A stretch of DNA of 18,455 nt, from positions 1-18,455 of the forward strand of contig CAZNDG010000051.1 of the NCBI GenBank assembly GCA_964571695.1. The letters run 5' to 3'. This document shows positions 9,440-16,183 of this stretch, piece after piece (within the stretch, counting starts at the first letter, position 1; each line of letters opens with the position of its first letter). The position numbers were made by a program, and so were the translations under genes. This DNA is from UBA8958 sp964571695 (GTDB lineage: Bacteria; Desulfobacterota; Syntrophia; Syntrophales; UBA8958). The notes below the pieces were generated by a model. It was given only the letters and a program-made list of their open reading frames with translations. It did no database searches and had not been told where the DNA came from.

Positions 9440-9484
9440 CCCCTCCCCTTCACCGGGAGGATCAGGGTGGGGACAGTCCCACCC
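9440..9484. repeat. Palindromic GC-rich intergenic element (REP-like)
   Basis: The stretch has C-rich then G-rich blocks and ends in a perfect 7-bp stem-loop, GGGTGGG (9465-9471), GACAGT loop, CCCACCC (9478-9484). Elements of the form CCCCTCCCC...GGGTGGGG are common dispersed intergenic repeats in GC-rich deltaproteobacterial genomes. Only one copy is in this window, so its repetitive nature is inferred. It is the first part of the gene-free stretch 9380-9721. Confidence 0.4.
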
Positions 9485-9535
9485 GTATTCCGTCCCGTTG
9501 CGAGACCGACATTATCTCTTCGCGGCATGCCTTTT

Positions 9536-9562
9536 GTCATTACCGCGCAAGGGGGAGTCCAG
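9536..9562. repeat. Degenerate copy of the GTCATTCCCGC...GCGGGA-type dispersed repeat
   Basis: The sequence from GTCATTACCGCGCAAG to GAGTCCAG closely follows the widespread palindromic repeat beginning GTCATTCCCGCGNAAGCGGG (dRS3-like), with several substitutions that spoil the palindrome. It appears to be a decayed copy. It lies in the gene-free stretch between mnmG and the ComEA-like gene. Confidence 0.4.
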
Positions 9563-9640
9563 TATTGGCCGTTTTCTCCTTGTTGCCTGCTCAAGCCCGG
9601 CATGACAAACAAGGTTGTTTTGCCAAGGTATTGTAAAGAC

Positions 9641-9652
9641 GCCCCACGGGGC
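9641..9652 (-). terminator. Possible weak terminator downstream of mnmG
   Basis: GCCCC-AC-GGGGC forms a compact 5-bp GC stem about 70 bases past the mnmG stop. In the minus direction it is followed by GTCTTTAC, a poor U tract. A weak terminator at most. Confidence 0.3.
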
Positions 9653-9677
9653 GGGCCTGCTTACCCTTGCTGCCGTT
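9650..9677. repeat. Duplicate of the mnmG 3' end (copy A)
   Basis: This 28-bp segment matches 9711-9738 at 27 of 28 positions, with a start-to-start offset of 61 bp. The other copy contains the last codons and stop of mnmG, so this one looks like a short partial duplication of the gene's 3' end. Confidence 0.75.
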
Positions 9678-9710
9678 GCACGCCCTGTCCGGAAAGATCG
9701 TCTCCATCAC

Positions 9711-9738
9711 GGCGGGCCGGCTTACCCTTGCTGCCGTT
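9711..9738. repeat. Duplicate of the mnmG 3' end (copy B, includes the mnmG stop)
   Basis: Partner of the 28-bp repeat at 9650-9677, with a single T/G difference. It covers the mnmG stop codon and the codons for the C-terminal residues. Confidence 0.75.
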
Positions 9739-11638
9739 CCCCCTGGCCGGCCCTGGCGGCCGCCGCCTTCTCCAGTTCCCCCTTCTTGATGGCAATGAGG
9801 ATGGCGCTGATCGCCGCCTGGGTCATCCCGGGAATCCGGTCGGCCTGGCCGATGGTCGCCGGGCGGATGCGGGTCAGCTTCGTTCGCAGCTCGTTGGAGA
9901 GGCCGGGGATGGCGTCGTAATCCAGATTCTCGGGGATCCGCCGGGCCTCCAGGGCCTTGAGCTTCGCCACCGCCTCCTGCTGCCGCTTGATGTAGCCCTC
10001 GTATTTCGCCTCGATCTCCACCTGCCGCTTCACGAAGGGATCGACGATGGGCCGCCATCCCGCGGCGGCGAAGGGGGCAAGGTTGTCGAAGGCCACCTCG
10101 TCCCGCTTGAGGAGCTGAAATAGCGAGACGGCGTTCCGGATGGGGGCGGCTTCCATCTCCGCAAGGATCTTGGCCGTCTCCGCCACGGGATAGATCTTCG
10201 CCGCCGACAGCCGGTCTATTTCCCGGGCGATCTCCTCCCGCCTCGCCCGCATCCGGGCATGGGCGCCGGCGTCGATCAGCCCCAGCTCCCGTCCCTGGTC
10301 CATGAGGCGCAGGGTGGCGTTGTCCTCCCGGAGGATGAGGCGGAATTCCGCCCGGGAGGTGAACATCCGGTAGGGCTCATCGACGCCCCGGGTGACGAGA
10401 TCGTCAATCATGACGCCCATATAGGCCTCGGCGCGGCTGAGAAGAAAGGGGGGGCGCCCCTGGACGGCGGCGGCGGCGTTGATCCCCGCCCAGAGCCCCT
10501 GGGCGGCGGCTTCCTCGTATCCCGAGGTGCCGTTGATCTGCCCGGCCAGATAGAGTCCCTTAAGCGGCTTCGTCTCCAGGGTGGGCCAGAGCTGGGTGGG
10601 CTGGACGAAATCGTATTCGATGGCGTAGGCCCAGCGCATGATCTCCGCCTCCTCCAGGCCGGGGACGCTGTGGACGAGGCGCTCCTGAAGGGCGGGCGGG
10701 AGGCTGTTGCCCAGGCCCTTGGCATAGATCTCCTCCGTCTCCAGGCCTTCATACTCCAGGACGACGGGATGATGCTCCTTGTCGGCGAAGCGCATCACCT
10801 TGTCCTCCAGGGAGGGGCAGTAGCGGGCGCTGACCCCCTTGATCCGCCCGGAATAGAGGGCCGATTCCCGGATGTTCTCCCGGAGGAACTCATGGGTCGC
10901 CGCCGTGGTGTGGCTGAAATACGAGGGCAGGCGCTCGGTGCGCAGGGCCGCCGTGGCGAAGGAAAAGGGCTGGGGATCGGGATCGCTGTCCTGGCGCACC
11001 AGGCGGGAAAAGTCGATGGTCGCTGCCTTGAGGCGCGGCGGCGTCCCCGTCTTCATCCTCCCCATCTCGAAGCCCAGAAACCGGAGATGCTCCGCCAGAC
11101 GCTGGGAGGCCATCTCCCCGGCCCGTCCGGCGGGGATCCGCGTCGTGCCGATGTGGATCAGGCCGTTGAGGAAGGTCCCCGTGGTGAGGACCACCGCCCC
11201 GGCCTCATAGTGCAACCCCGTCTCATCGATAACCCCCAGGACCCGGCCGCCGGCCACGACCAGCTCATCCACGAGCCCCTGGCGGAGATGGAGGCGCGGC
11301 TGGCGCTCCACCACGGCCTTCATGGCCAGCCGGTAGAGCTGCTTGTCGCACTGGACCCGGGTGGATTGCACCGCCGGCCCCTTGGAGGCATTCAGGAGGC
11401 GGAAATGGACGGCCGTCTTGTCGGCGAGCCTCCCCATCTCCCCCCCCAGGGCATCCACCTCCTTGACCAACTGCCCCTTGGCCAGCCCCCCGATGGCGGG
11501 ATTGCAGGACATGAGGGCGATGGAATCGAGATTGATGTTGAACAGGAGGGTCTCGCACCCCATCCGGGCCGTCGCCAGGGCTGCCTCGCACCCCGCGTGC
11601 CCCCCGCCGACGACGATGACATCATAGTTATTGGGCAA
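9722..11638 (-). CDS. mnmG: tRNA uridine-5-carboxymethylaminomethyl modification enzyme MnmG (GidA)
   Basis: A FAD enzyme that, with the GTPase MnmE, installs the (carboxymethyl)aminomethyl group on wobble U34 of tRNAs reading NNA/NNG codons. The N-terminal Rossmann motif is YDVIVVGGGHAGCEAALATA, followed by the signatures LMSCNPAIGGLAKGQLVKEV and LNASKGPAVQSTRVQCDKQL. The middle has GTFLNGLIHIG and GRMKTGTPPRL, then LAGQINGTSGYEEAAAQGL and MFTSRAEFRLILREDNA. The C-terminal helical MnmE-binding domain ends with GLSNELRTKLTRIRP and GMTQAAISAILIAIKK. I choose the TTG at 11638 (638 residues, close to the usual 620-630), ten bases after AAGGAG; an upstream TTG at 11665 has no ribosome site. No mnmE or rsmG (gidB) lies beside it. 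The IntI stop is 164 bases upstream. Confidence 0.96.
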   Translation of the reverse strand: MPNNYDVIVVGGGHAGCEAALATARMGCETLLFNINLDSIALMSCNPAIGGLAKGQLVKEVDALGGEMGRLADKTAVHFRLLNASKGPAVQSTRVQCDKQLYRLAMKAVVERQPRLHLRQGLVDELVVAGGRVLGVIDETGLHYEAGAVVLTTGTFLNGLIHIGTTRIPAGRAGEMASQRLAEHLRFLGFEMGRMKTGTPPRLKAATIDFSRLVRQDSDPDPQPFSFATAALRTERLPSYFSHTTAATHEFLRENIRESALYSGRIKGVSARYCPSLEDKVMRFADKEHHPVVLEYEGLETEEIYAKGLGNSLPPALQERLVHSVPGLEEAEIMRWAYAIEYDFVQPTQLWPTLETKPLKGLYLAGQINGTSGYEEAAAQGLWAGINAAAAVQGRPPFLLSRAEAYMGVMIDDLVTRGVDEPYRMFTSRAEFRLILREDNATLRLMDQGRELGLIDAGAHARMRARREEIAREIDRLSAAKIYPVAETAKILAEMEAAPIRNAVSLFQLLKRDEVAFDNLAPFAAAGWRPIVDPFVKRQVEIEAKYEGYIKRQQEAVAKLKALEARRIPENLDYDAIPGLSNELRTKLTRIRPATIGQADRIPGMTQAAISAILIAIKKGELEKAAAARAGQGERQQG

Positions 11639-11648
11639 TTTCCATATT

Positions 11649-11654
11649 CTCCTT
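11649..11654 (-). promoter_or_regulatory. Ribosome binding site AAGGAG of mnmG
   Basis: AAGGAG on the minus strand, ten bases before the TTG at 11636-11638. It supports an N-terminus beginning (M)PNNYDVIVVGGG, the usual distance from the FAD motif. Confidence 0.55.
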
Positions 11655-11802
11655 TTGACGAGCAATTTATCTTATGTAACGGTGTTTTGCAACAGGTTCT
11701 GGATGCAACCCCATTGTGGATGCAGGCGGTTTTTGTGTTAACGACAGCAGTGCATGTACCGCTATTGCAGGCCGGGAAAATGGTGATATCCCCCGGAAAC
11801 AA

Positions 11803-12795
11803 TCAGAGACGATCGAGGGGGCTTTTCAGGCCGCGGATGTCACGGGCCATGACATGGGTGTAGATCTCGGTGGTCTTTACATCCGCGTGGCCGAGCAGTT
11901 CCTGAAGGACGCGGATATTTACCCCGTTTTCCAGCATATGCGTGGCAAAACTGTGGCGCAACGTGTGGCAACCAACCCGCTTGTCGATTCCGGCTTGTTG
12001 CACAGCCCGCTTTACCGCTTTTTGCAAAACGGACTCGAGAACATGGTGACGCATTTCCTTGCCGGAACGCGGATCGAGTGATCGCAGCTTGGCGGGAAAA
12101 AGCCACTGCCATCCGATCGCCTTTGATGCATGGGGATACTTTCTTGACAGGGCTTCCGGGATATAGACCTCGCCGAAACCTTCCTCAAGTTCCTGGTGAT
12201 GGAGAGACTTCACAGCCGTTATTTGTTTGAGTATTTCTTCGTGTATGTTTTTCGGCAGAATGGTTGTCCTGTCCTTCCCTCCTTTGCCGCCTCTGACGAA
12301 GATGAGGTTCTGCCCAAAATCAATATCCTGAACACGCAGACGGATACATTCCATGAGCCGTAATCCGCTGCCGTATATCAGCTTCGCCATCAAGGCAGGT
12401 TTACCCTCCATGACAGAAAGAACACGCTGAACCTCGGCCTGGGTCATCACGGTGGGTGGACTCGCCACTCGCCTGCTGCGCGCCGGGGTGATCTTGTCCT
12501 CTAAGGGGATATCCAGTACATATTTGTAAAGGAACACCAGCGCGTTGAGCGCCTGTCTTTGCGTCGAGGCGGATACCTTGCCATCTGTGGCGAGGTGCGA
12601 GAGAAACGCCTCAATATCCTTTTCCCCGAGAAGTCGCGGATGGGTCTTGCCGCCAAAGTAGTGAATATAACGATGAATCCATTGACAATAGGTCTGCTCC
12701 GTGCGATAAGAGTAATGATGATAACGAAGGGCCTCTCGAATCTGGTCGATTAACTTGAGATTTGGATTAGGCCGGAACTTCGGTTTATTTTCCAT
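11803..12795 (-). CDS. intI: Integron integrase IntI (tyrosine recombinase)
   Basis: A 330-residue site-specific recombinase that inserts and excises cassettes by attI x attC recombination. A SAM-like core-binding N-domain (about 14-100) is followed by the catalytic domain, with R146 (YGSGLRLMEC), K171 (GGKGGKDRTTILP), H277 and R280 (HTLRHSFATH), H303 (LLGHADVKTT) and nucleophile Y312 (IYTHV). By my count R146, H277, R280, H303 and Y312 fall at the IntI1 numbers. The segment KYPHASKAIGWQWLFPA (219-235) is the extra domain found in integron integrases but not in XerC/XerD, and it contacts the extrahelical bases of attC. The C-terminus SPLDRL matches IntI1 SPLDAL. The gene is intact, with GAGG eight bases before the ATG, and diverges from the cassette array, the standard layout. 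A LexA box could not be identified. Confidence 0.96.
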   Translation of the reverse strand: MENKPKFRPNPNLKLIDQIREALRYHHYSYRTEQTYCQWIHRYIHYFGGKTHPRLLGEKDIEAFLSHLATDGKVSASTQRQALNALVFLYKYVLDIPLEDKITPARSRRVASPPTVMTQAEVQRVLSVMEGKPALMAKLIYGSGLRLMECIRLRVQDIDFGQNLIFVRGGKGGKDRTTILPKNIHEEILKQITAVKSLHHQELEEGFGEVYIPEALSRKYPHASKAIGWQWLFPAKLRSLDPRSGKEMRHHVLESVLQKAVKRAVQQAGIDKRVGCHTLRHSFATHMLENGVNIRVLQELLGHADVKTTEIYTHVMARDIRGLKSPLDRL

Positions 12796-12802
12796 GATTA
12801 CT

Positions 12803-12826
12803 ACCTCAATATCGCAATAAGTGGAA
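12803..12826. repeat. 24-bp direct repeat upstream of intI, copy 1
   Basis: Contains AATATCGCAATAAGTGGAA (12808-12826). It matches the copy at 12885-12908 at 22 of 24 positions, 82 bp apart start to start. It lies only 7 bases upstream of the intI start codon and includes the intI ribosome-site region, so it may be an IntI or regulator binding site. A third partial copy (TAATATGTGGAAAT) is near 12844-12857. Confidence 0.7.
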
Positions 12827-12884
12827 TTTGGCAGGGCGATTTGTAATATGTGGAAATTTATCTGCCCATCATTCCGTGTATTTC

Positions 12885-12908
12885 ACCTTAATATCACAAT
12901 AAGTGGAA
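12885..12908. repeat. 24-bp direct repeat upstream of intI, copy 2
   Basis: Contains AATATCACAATAAGTGGAA (12890-12908). Partner of 12803-12826, and 55 bases before the attI crossover. By analogy with the direct repeats of attI1, it may be an accessory integrase site. Confidence 0.7.
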
Positions 12909-12969
12909 AAATATTCCATCTATATGTTCCGATATGATTGAATATTTTCCGTCTATTACACTGTTATCT
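12890..12969 (+). other. attI: attI recombination site (left limit approximate), crossover at GTTATCT
   Basis: The first cassette joins here. The heptamer GTTATCT (12963-12969) is the exact reverse complement of AGATAAC, the R'' box of the first cassette's attC, so the cut lies between G12963 and T12964. The upstream AT-rich sequence should hold the second IntI core site and possibly accessory repeats; the left edge is a guess. TTGAAT at 12938 followed by TGTTAT at 12962 (18-base spacing) might act as a weak cassette promoter, but both boxes match the consensus poorly. Confidence 0.7.
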
Positions 12970-12988
12970 GTAGAGAAAGGAAGGACCA

Positions 12989-13972
12989 ATGGCGGTGAAC
13001 AAGATCGAACTTGGGAAGTTGGAAAAGGTAGACCTCCGCAACGTATGGACAAGTGAATCGGAGCACTTCACTCCTTGGTTAGCGCAGCCGCAGAACCTGA
13101 GCCTCCTCGGTGATGCCATCGGAATCGAGTTGGAGTTGGAAGCGCAGGAAAAGAACGTTGGCCCCTTCAGGGCCGATATTCTTTGTAAGGACACCGCCAC
13201 AGACCACTGGGTCCTGATAGAAAACCAGATGGAAAAGACGGACCATGTTCACCTTGGCCAGTTGCTCACTTATGCGTCCGGCTTAAAAGCCGTCAGCATA
13301 GTCTGGGTCGCTCGTAAGTTTACCGAAGAACACCGCGCCGCTCTTGACTGGCTCAACGAGATTACCGATGACCAGTTCAATTTTTTTGGCCTCGAAGTGG
13401 AGCTTTGGCGTATTGGCGACTCTCCGGTCGCGCCGAAATTCAACATCGTATCGAAACCGAACGACTGGAGCAAGACCGTAGCAGTCGGCGCAAGAGAAGT
13501 GAAAACGACCGGACTCAGTGATTCAAAAATCCTACAAAGGAACTTCTGGACTGCCTTTGCCGACTTTGCAAAGGAAAAAAGTCCGGGCATCAAGACGACC
13601 AAACCTCAGCCTCAAAACTGGATGAACATTCCCATTGGCCGTAGCGGCATACGCCTCTGCGCCGTCGCCTCGTTCTGGGATTCGGCGGCCGGTAACTTCA
13701 GTACCCATGAGCTGAGGGCAGAACTCGTCTTGGACGACAACAATTCCAAGACCTACTTCAAACAACTCGAAACGGAAAAAGAGCAAATAGAGAATGAAGT
13801 CGGGGAGCCACTTACTTGGCACAACCCTCCCGAGAAGCGTATGTGTCGAATCTACATCCGGAAGCCGACGAATCTCCAAGACAAGAGCAAGTGGCCAGAG
13901 CAACACGCCTGGCTGGTTGAGAAACTCGAGCTGTTCCGTAAAGTGTTTGCCGAAAGGGTGAAGAACCTATAG
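12989..13972 (+). CDS. Cassette 1: PD-(D/E)XK-like nuclease-fold protein with DUF4268 domain
   Basis: A 327-residue cytoplasmic protein. The N-terminal half has the layout of a PD-(D/E)XK nuclease: FRADILCKDTATDHWVLIEN-Q gives D63, then E78-x-Q80, followed by the helix HLGQLLTYASGL (88-99). This E-x-Q variant of the E-x-K motif is known in nuclease-fold families of uncertain activity. The C-terminal half (about 190-325) resembles DUF4268, with FWTAFADFA, WMNIPIGRSGIRLCAV and a final helix WLVEKLELFRKVFAERV. GAAAGGAAGG lies just before the ATG. DUF4268 proteins occur near restriction and defence genes, but no specific role is established. The stop is four bases before attC1. It is nearest attI, so it is the most recently inserted and probably the best expressed cassette. 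Confidence 0.8.
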   Translation: MAVNKIELGKLEKVDLRNVWTSESEHFTPWLAQPQNLSLLGDAIGIELELEAQEKNVGPFRADILCKDTATDHWVLIENQMEKTDHVHLGQLLTYASGLKAVSIVWVARKFTEEHRAALDWLNEITDDQFNFFGLEVELWRIGDSPVAPKFNIVSKPNDWSKTVAVGAREVKTTGLSDSKILQRNFWTAFADFAKEKSPGIKTTKPQPQNWMNIPIGRSGIRLCAVASFWDSAAGNFSTHELRAELVLDDNNSKTYFKQLETEKEQIENEVGEPLTWHNPPEKRMCRIYIRKPTNLQDKSKWPEQHAWLVEKLELFRKVFAERVKNL

Positions 13973-13976
13973 GGCC

Positions 13977-14039
13977 AGATAACCCGCCGCTGCAGTGGAT
14001 CGCCGAAACGACCGGCTCCCACTGAGCTTTTCGTTGGGC
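13977..14039 (+). other. attC: attC site of cassette 1 (63 bp)
   Basis: R'' AGATAAC (13977-13983) matches the attI junction GTTATCT by exact complement; R' is GTTGGGC (14033-14039). The left arm GCTGCAGTGG (13989-13998) pairs with CCACTGAGC (14019-14027) and leaves G13992 unpaired, the extrahelical base IntI recognises. An inner CGCCG/CGG segment can extend the hairpin. Confidence 0.93.
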
Positions 14040-14063
14040 CAGAAATTGGGGCCATCAAAAGTT

Positions 14064-15320
14064 ATGACATATTCAACTAAAAGAGCTGTGGTATTAGGAG
14101 CTGGTGCATCTTGTTCATACACTGATTCTCCAACTGGGCAGCGACCTCCTCTCGCTAATCAGATAATTCCAACCTATTTTAATTTGGATATTTCGGAAAA
14201 TAGGTTTGTCCTTGTTGGGAACATTGTAAATTTTATTCGGGATACCAAGGGCATACCACCTGAAGAGTTTTCTTCTTGGAGAGATGATATAGAAAGATTT
14301 CTTACTGAAATCGACCAAGAAATAGTTTCCTTGGCACCAAGATTAAAAGGAAGGAAGCTACGTGAAGAGGAATTCAAGAAAATAGCTTTACTTCAAGGGG
14401 CCTATAACCAGTTGATATTTCTTTTTGCCTCCATTCTTAACGAAATTCAAAATGGCCCTGTAAGTATACCTTATGCTCTTTTGGCAAATGAATTAAAAAG
14501 CGGAGATACGTGTATAACTTTTAATTGGGATACGCTATTGGATAGAGCATTAGCGTCAACTGGTACGTGGTCCCCAGTGAACGGATATGCAATAAAACCT
14601 GAGGCCATTTTTGATGACGGTTGGCAATCTGCAGAAAACATACAAAGCAGCTTAAATGGCCCACAGTATCTGAAACTTCATGGTTCTACGAACTGGTTAA
14701 CGCCATATCATTTTATAGATCTTTCAACAGGTAAAAATCGGACTCTGAGCGGGTATGCCATCAACAAGCTTTTTGTTTATCACAAAGCTACGACTCGATA
14801 TCAAACCTATGAAAATAGATATTGGGGGCCCTACGAGCCGTTTAGTTATTGCTATTATCCACCAGATTTACCGTGTGAAAGAGATGATACTCCCACTGAT
14901 TATATAGGTGCCAGGATTGTCTGCGCCCCAGATCTTCCCGAGCACGCCAAAATTACTATTGGCGAAAAAAGTGTCTTTTCAATGCCACTAATAGTCCCTC
15001 CCGTCAGGGATAAACAGTATTTGAGGTATGGTAAAATATTTTCAGATCTTTGGGGAAAAGCATCTCATTCCCTTTTGGAATGTGAGGAACTATTTATCAT
15101 TGGATATTCTTTCCCTCAGACTGACTATGTGGCGAAAGATTTATTTCAAGAATCTTTAAAGAAAAATAGAAACTTAGAAAAGGTTACTATTTGGAATCCG
15201 TCTCCCACAAACCTTGAAAAACTATTTATGGACGATTTTGGTATAGACAAATCAAAAATATATATAAGAGCTGAGAAATTTGATCCACTAAAACAACCAG
15301 CTTCAAGGATACTTTTTTAA
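14064..15320 (+). CDS. Cassette 2: SIR2-like domain protein (candidate NAD-hydrolysing defence effector)
   Basis: A 418-residue protein from ATG 14064; an earlier in-frame GTG (13995) would translate attC1 and is rejected. The sirtuin-like NAD fold shows as VVLGAGAS (9-16), then TFNWDTLLDRAL (152-163), YLKLHGSTNW (202-211) and LFIIGYSFPQTDYVAKDLF (343-361). N154 and H206 sit where SIR2-type NADases of phage-defence systems (ThsA, DSR) keep their catalytic Asn and His. There is no second recognisable domain and no classical sirtuin four-Cys zinc cluster. It is clearly AT-rich, with A/T third positions and Lys/Ile-rich coding, unlike its neighbours, indicating transfer from another host. No strong ribosome site is seen. 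The function is inferred from family and motifs; a role in abortive infection is plausible but untested. Confidence 0.85.
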   Translation: MTYSTKRAVVLGAGASCSYTDSPTGQRPPLANQIIPTYFNLDISENRFVLVGNIVNFIRDTKGIPPEEFSSWRDDIERFLTEIDQEIVSLAPRLKGRKLREEEFKKIALLQGAYNQLIFLFASILNEIQNGPVSIPYALLANELKSGDTCITFNWDTLLDRALASTGTWSPVNGYAIKPEAIFDDGWQSAENIQSSLNGPQYLKLHGSTNWLTPYHFIDLSTGKNRTLSGYAINKLFVYHKATTRYQTYENRYWGPYEPFSYCYYPPDLPCERDDTPTDYIGARIVCAPDLPEHAKITIGEKSVFSMPLIVPPVRDKQYLRYGKIFSDLWGKASHSLLECEELFIIGYSFPQTDYVAKDLFQESLKKNRNLEKVTIWNPSPTNLEKLFMDDFGIDKSKIYIRAEKFDPLKQPASRILF

Positions 15321-15335
15321 TTATAATGGATTGTT

Positions 15336-15395
15336 GCCCAACAATTTGCTGCACGGGAGCGCAAAAAGCCGCGCCCCGTGAGCAATGCGTTAGGC
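15336..15395 (+). other. attC: attC site of cassette 2 (60 bp)
   Basis: R'' GCCCAAC (15336-15342) is the exact complement of this cassette's junction GTTGGGC (14033); R' is GTTAGGC (15389-15395). TTGCTGCACGGG (15346-15357) pairs with CCCGTGAGCAA (15375-15385), with G15351 extrahelical. The tip is GCGCAAAAAGCCGCGC (15359-15374), identical to that of attC4. Confidence 0.95.
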
Positions 15396-15404
15396 TTACT
15401 CGAT

Positions 15405-15409
15405 GGAGG
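15405..15409 (+). promoter_or_regulatory. Ribosome binding site GGAGG that fixes the start of the cassette 3 gene
   Basis: GGAGG six bases before ATG 15416 (a second ATG at 15413 is two bases closer). It rules out the longer in-frame reading from 15326, which would translate attC2. Confidence 0.65.
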
Positions 15410-15415
15410 AAAATG

Positions 15416-16135
15416 ATGAGTACCTTGCCAGGCCATACCGGTCGTTGTCCTCATTGCAGGATATCTGTCAGATTCGAACCTGTGCGCATCGCTTCAGGCG
15501 GATCGAAATATGGAAATATCGATCCACTCCAGTACATCAGCCCGTCCAATCATTACATAGAGGTTCGTTCGGCTGCGTGTCCCGCATGCGGACGGATAAT
15601 TCTCGTTGCACAAGCTTTGAAAGAGTCCGAACAGAGGACGGTGCGGATTGAAACCCAGTTGTTTCCGGACACCGGAAACCGACCGGTGCCGGCAGAGGTA
15701 GACCGCGAAGCACCGCAGCTTGCGACTGACTTTCGCGAGGCTGTGTCCGTGTTTCCCAAGAGCAAGAAAGCCTCTGCAGCATTGGCTCGTCGATGTCTCC
15801 AGTTCATTCTATCGACCAAAGGGGGCGCTCATTCCAAAGACCTTGCAAAGCAGATTGACGAGGTATTACCGTCCCTTCCTTCTGGCCTCGCGGACAATGT
15901 CGATGCGATTCGCCAAGTGGGTAATTTCGCGGCGCATCCCATGAAATCGGAGCGCAGTGGCGAGCTCATCGATGTTGAGGACGGTGAGGCAGAGTGGTTG
16001 CTCGATGTGTTGGAGGAGCTCTTCGAGTATTTCTTCGTCGCTCCCGCCCGGGCCGCTGCCAGACGTAGTGCACTGAATGACAAGCTCTCGGCCATTGGCA
16101 AACCACCGCTCAAAGGGTCCACTAAGCCTGATTGA
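15416..16135 (+). CDS. Cassette 3: zinc-ribbon DUF4145 protein
   Basis: A 239-residue cytoplasmic protein. Two CPxC pairs (C11/C14 and C55/C58) form a likely zinc ribbon. The C-terminal helical region (about 115-215) matches the DUF4145 pattern, with KKASAALARRCLQFIL, a DLAKQIDEVL helix, the core DAIRQVGNFAAHPM and EAEWLLDVLEELFEYFFV. DUF4145 is a small all-helical domain related to HEPN proteins, often attached to restriction enzymes or found alone in mobile elements. The R-x3-N-x3-H layout in the core segment resembles the HEPN RNase motif, but activity is unknown. The last codons run into attC3, which is the least regular site of the array. Confidence 0.8.
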   Translation: MSTLPGHTGRCPHCRISVRFEPVRIASGGSKYGNIDPLQYISPSNHYIEVRSAACPACGRIILVAQALKESEQRTVRIETQLFPDTGNRPVPAEVDREAPQLATDFREAVSVFPKSKKASAALARRCLQFILSTKGGAHSKDLAKQIDEVLPSLPSGLADNVDAIRQVGNFAAHPMKSERSGELIDVEDGEAEWLLDVLEELFEYFFVAPARAAARRSALNDKLSAIGKPPLKGSTKPD

Positions 16136-16167
16136 ATCCGACCCGGATTATGAGCCGGGCGTTAGGC
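16097..16167 (+). other. attC: Degenerate attC-like site of cassette 3
   Basis: The right end GTTAGGC (16161-16167) is a normal core. The R'' box should read GCCTAAC; the best candidates are GGCAAAC (16097-16103, keeps AAC, 5 of 7) or GCCTGAT (16126-16132, 5 of 7 but loses AAC). With the former, CCGCTCA pairs with TGAGCCGG (one extra base) and GGGTC with GACCC, leaving a roughly 20-base loop. This is the only attC here whose R'' does not match its cassette start. The 3' end of the DUF4145 gene overlaps it. Confidence 0.55.
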
Positions 16168-16183
16168 GCAGGAACAAATAGCC

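Noticed and set aside
10259..11863. A 534-codon open frame on the plus strand
   Set aside because: It lies antisense to mnmG, whose conserved motifs are unmistakable. The frame is open because of high GC, and its protein is low-complexity and His/Gly/Leu-rich.
11803..12795. XerC/XerD or phage integrase instead of IntI
   Set aside because: The IntI-only segment at residues 219-235 and the adjoining attC array identify an integron integrase.
12803..12908. CRISPR array or iteron origin
   Set aside because: There are only two full copies and one partial with uneven spacing, no cas or rep gene, and the location next to attI suits an integron function better.
12938..12967. Cassette promoter Pc (TTGAAT, 18-base spacer, TGTTAT)
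   Set aside because: Both boxes match the consensus at only four of six positions and the second overlaps the crossover point. Mentioned under attI but not called as a feature.
13995..14063. N-terminal extension of the SIR2-like protein
   Set aside because: The in-frame GTG lies inside attC1 and the extension would be read from the recombination site. The SIR2 fold starts naturally at ATG 14064.
15326..15415. N-terminal extension of the DUF4145 protein
   Set aside because: It would translate attC2. GGAGG before ATG 15416 and the start of the zinc ribbon fit the shorter form.
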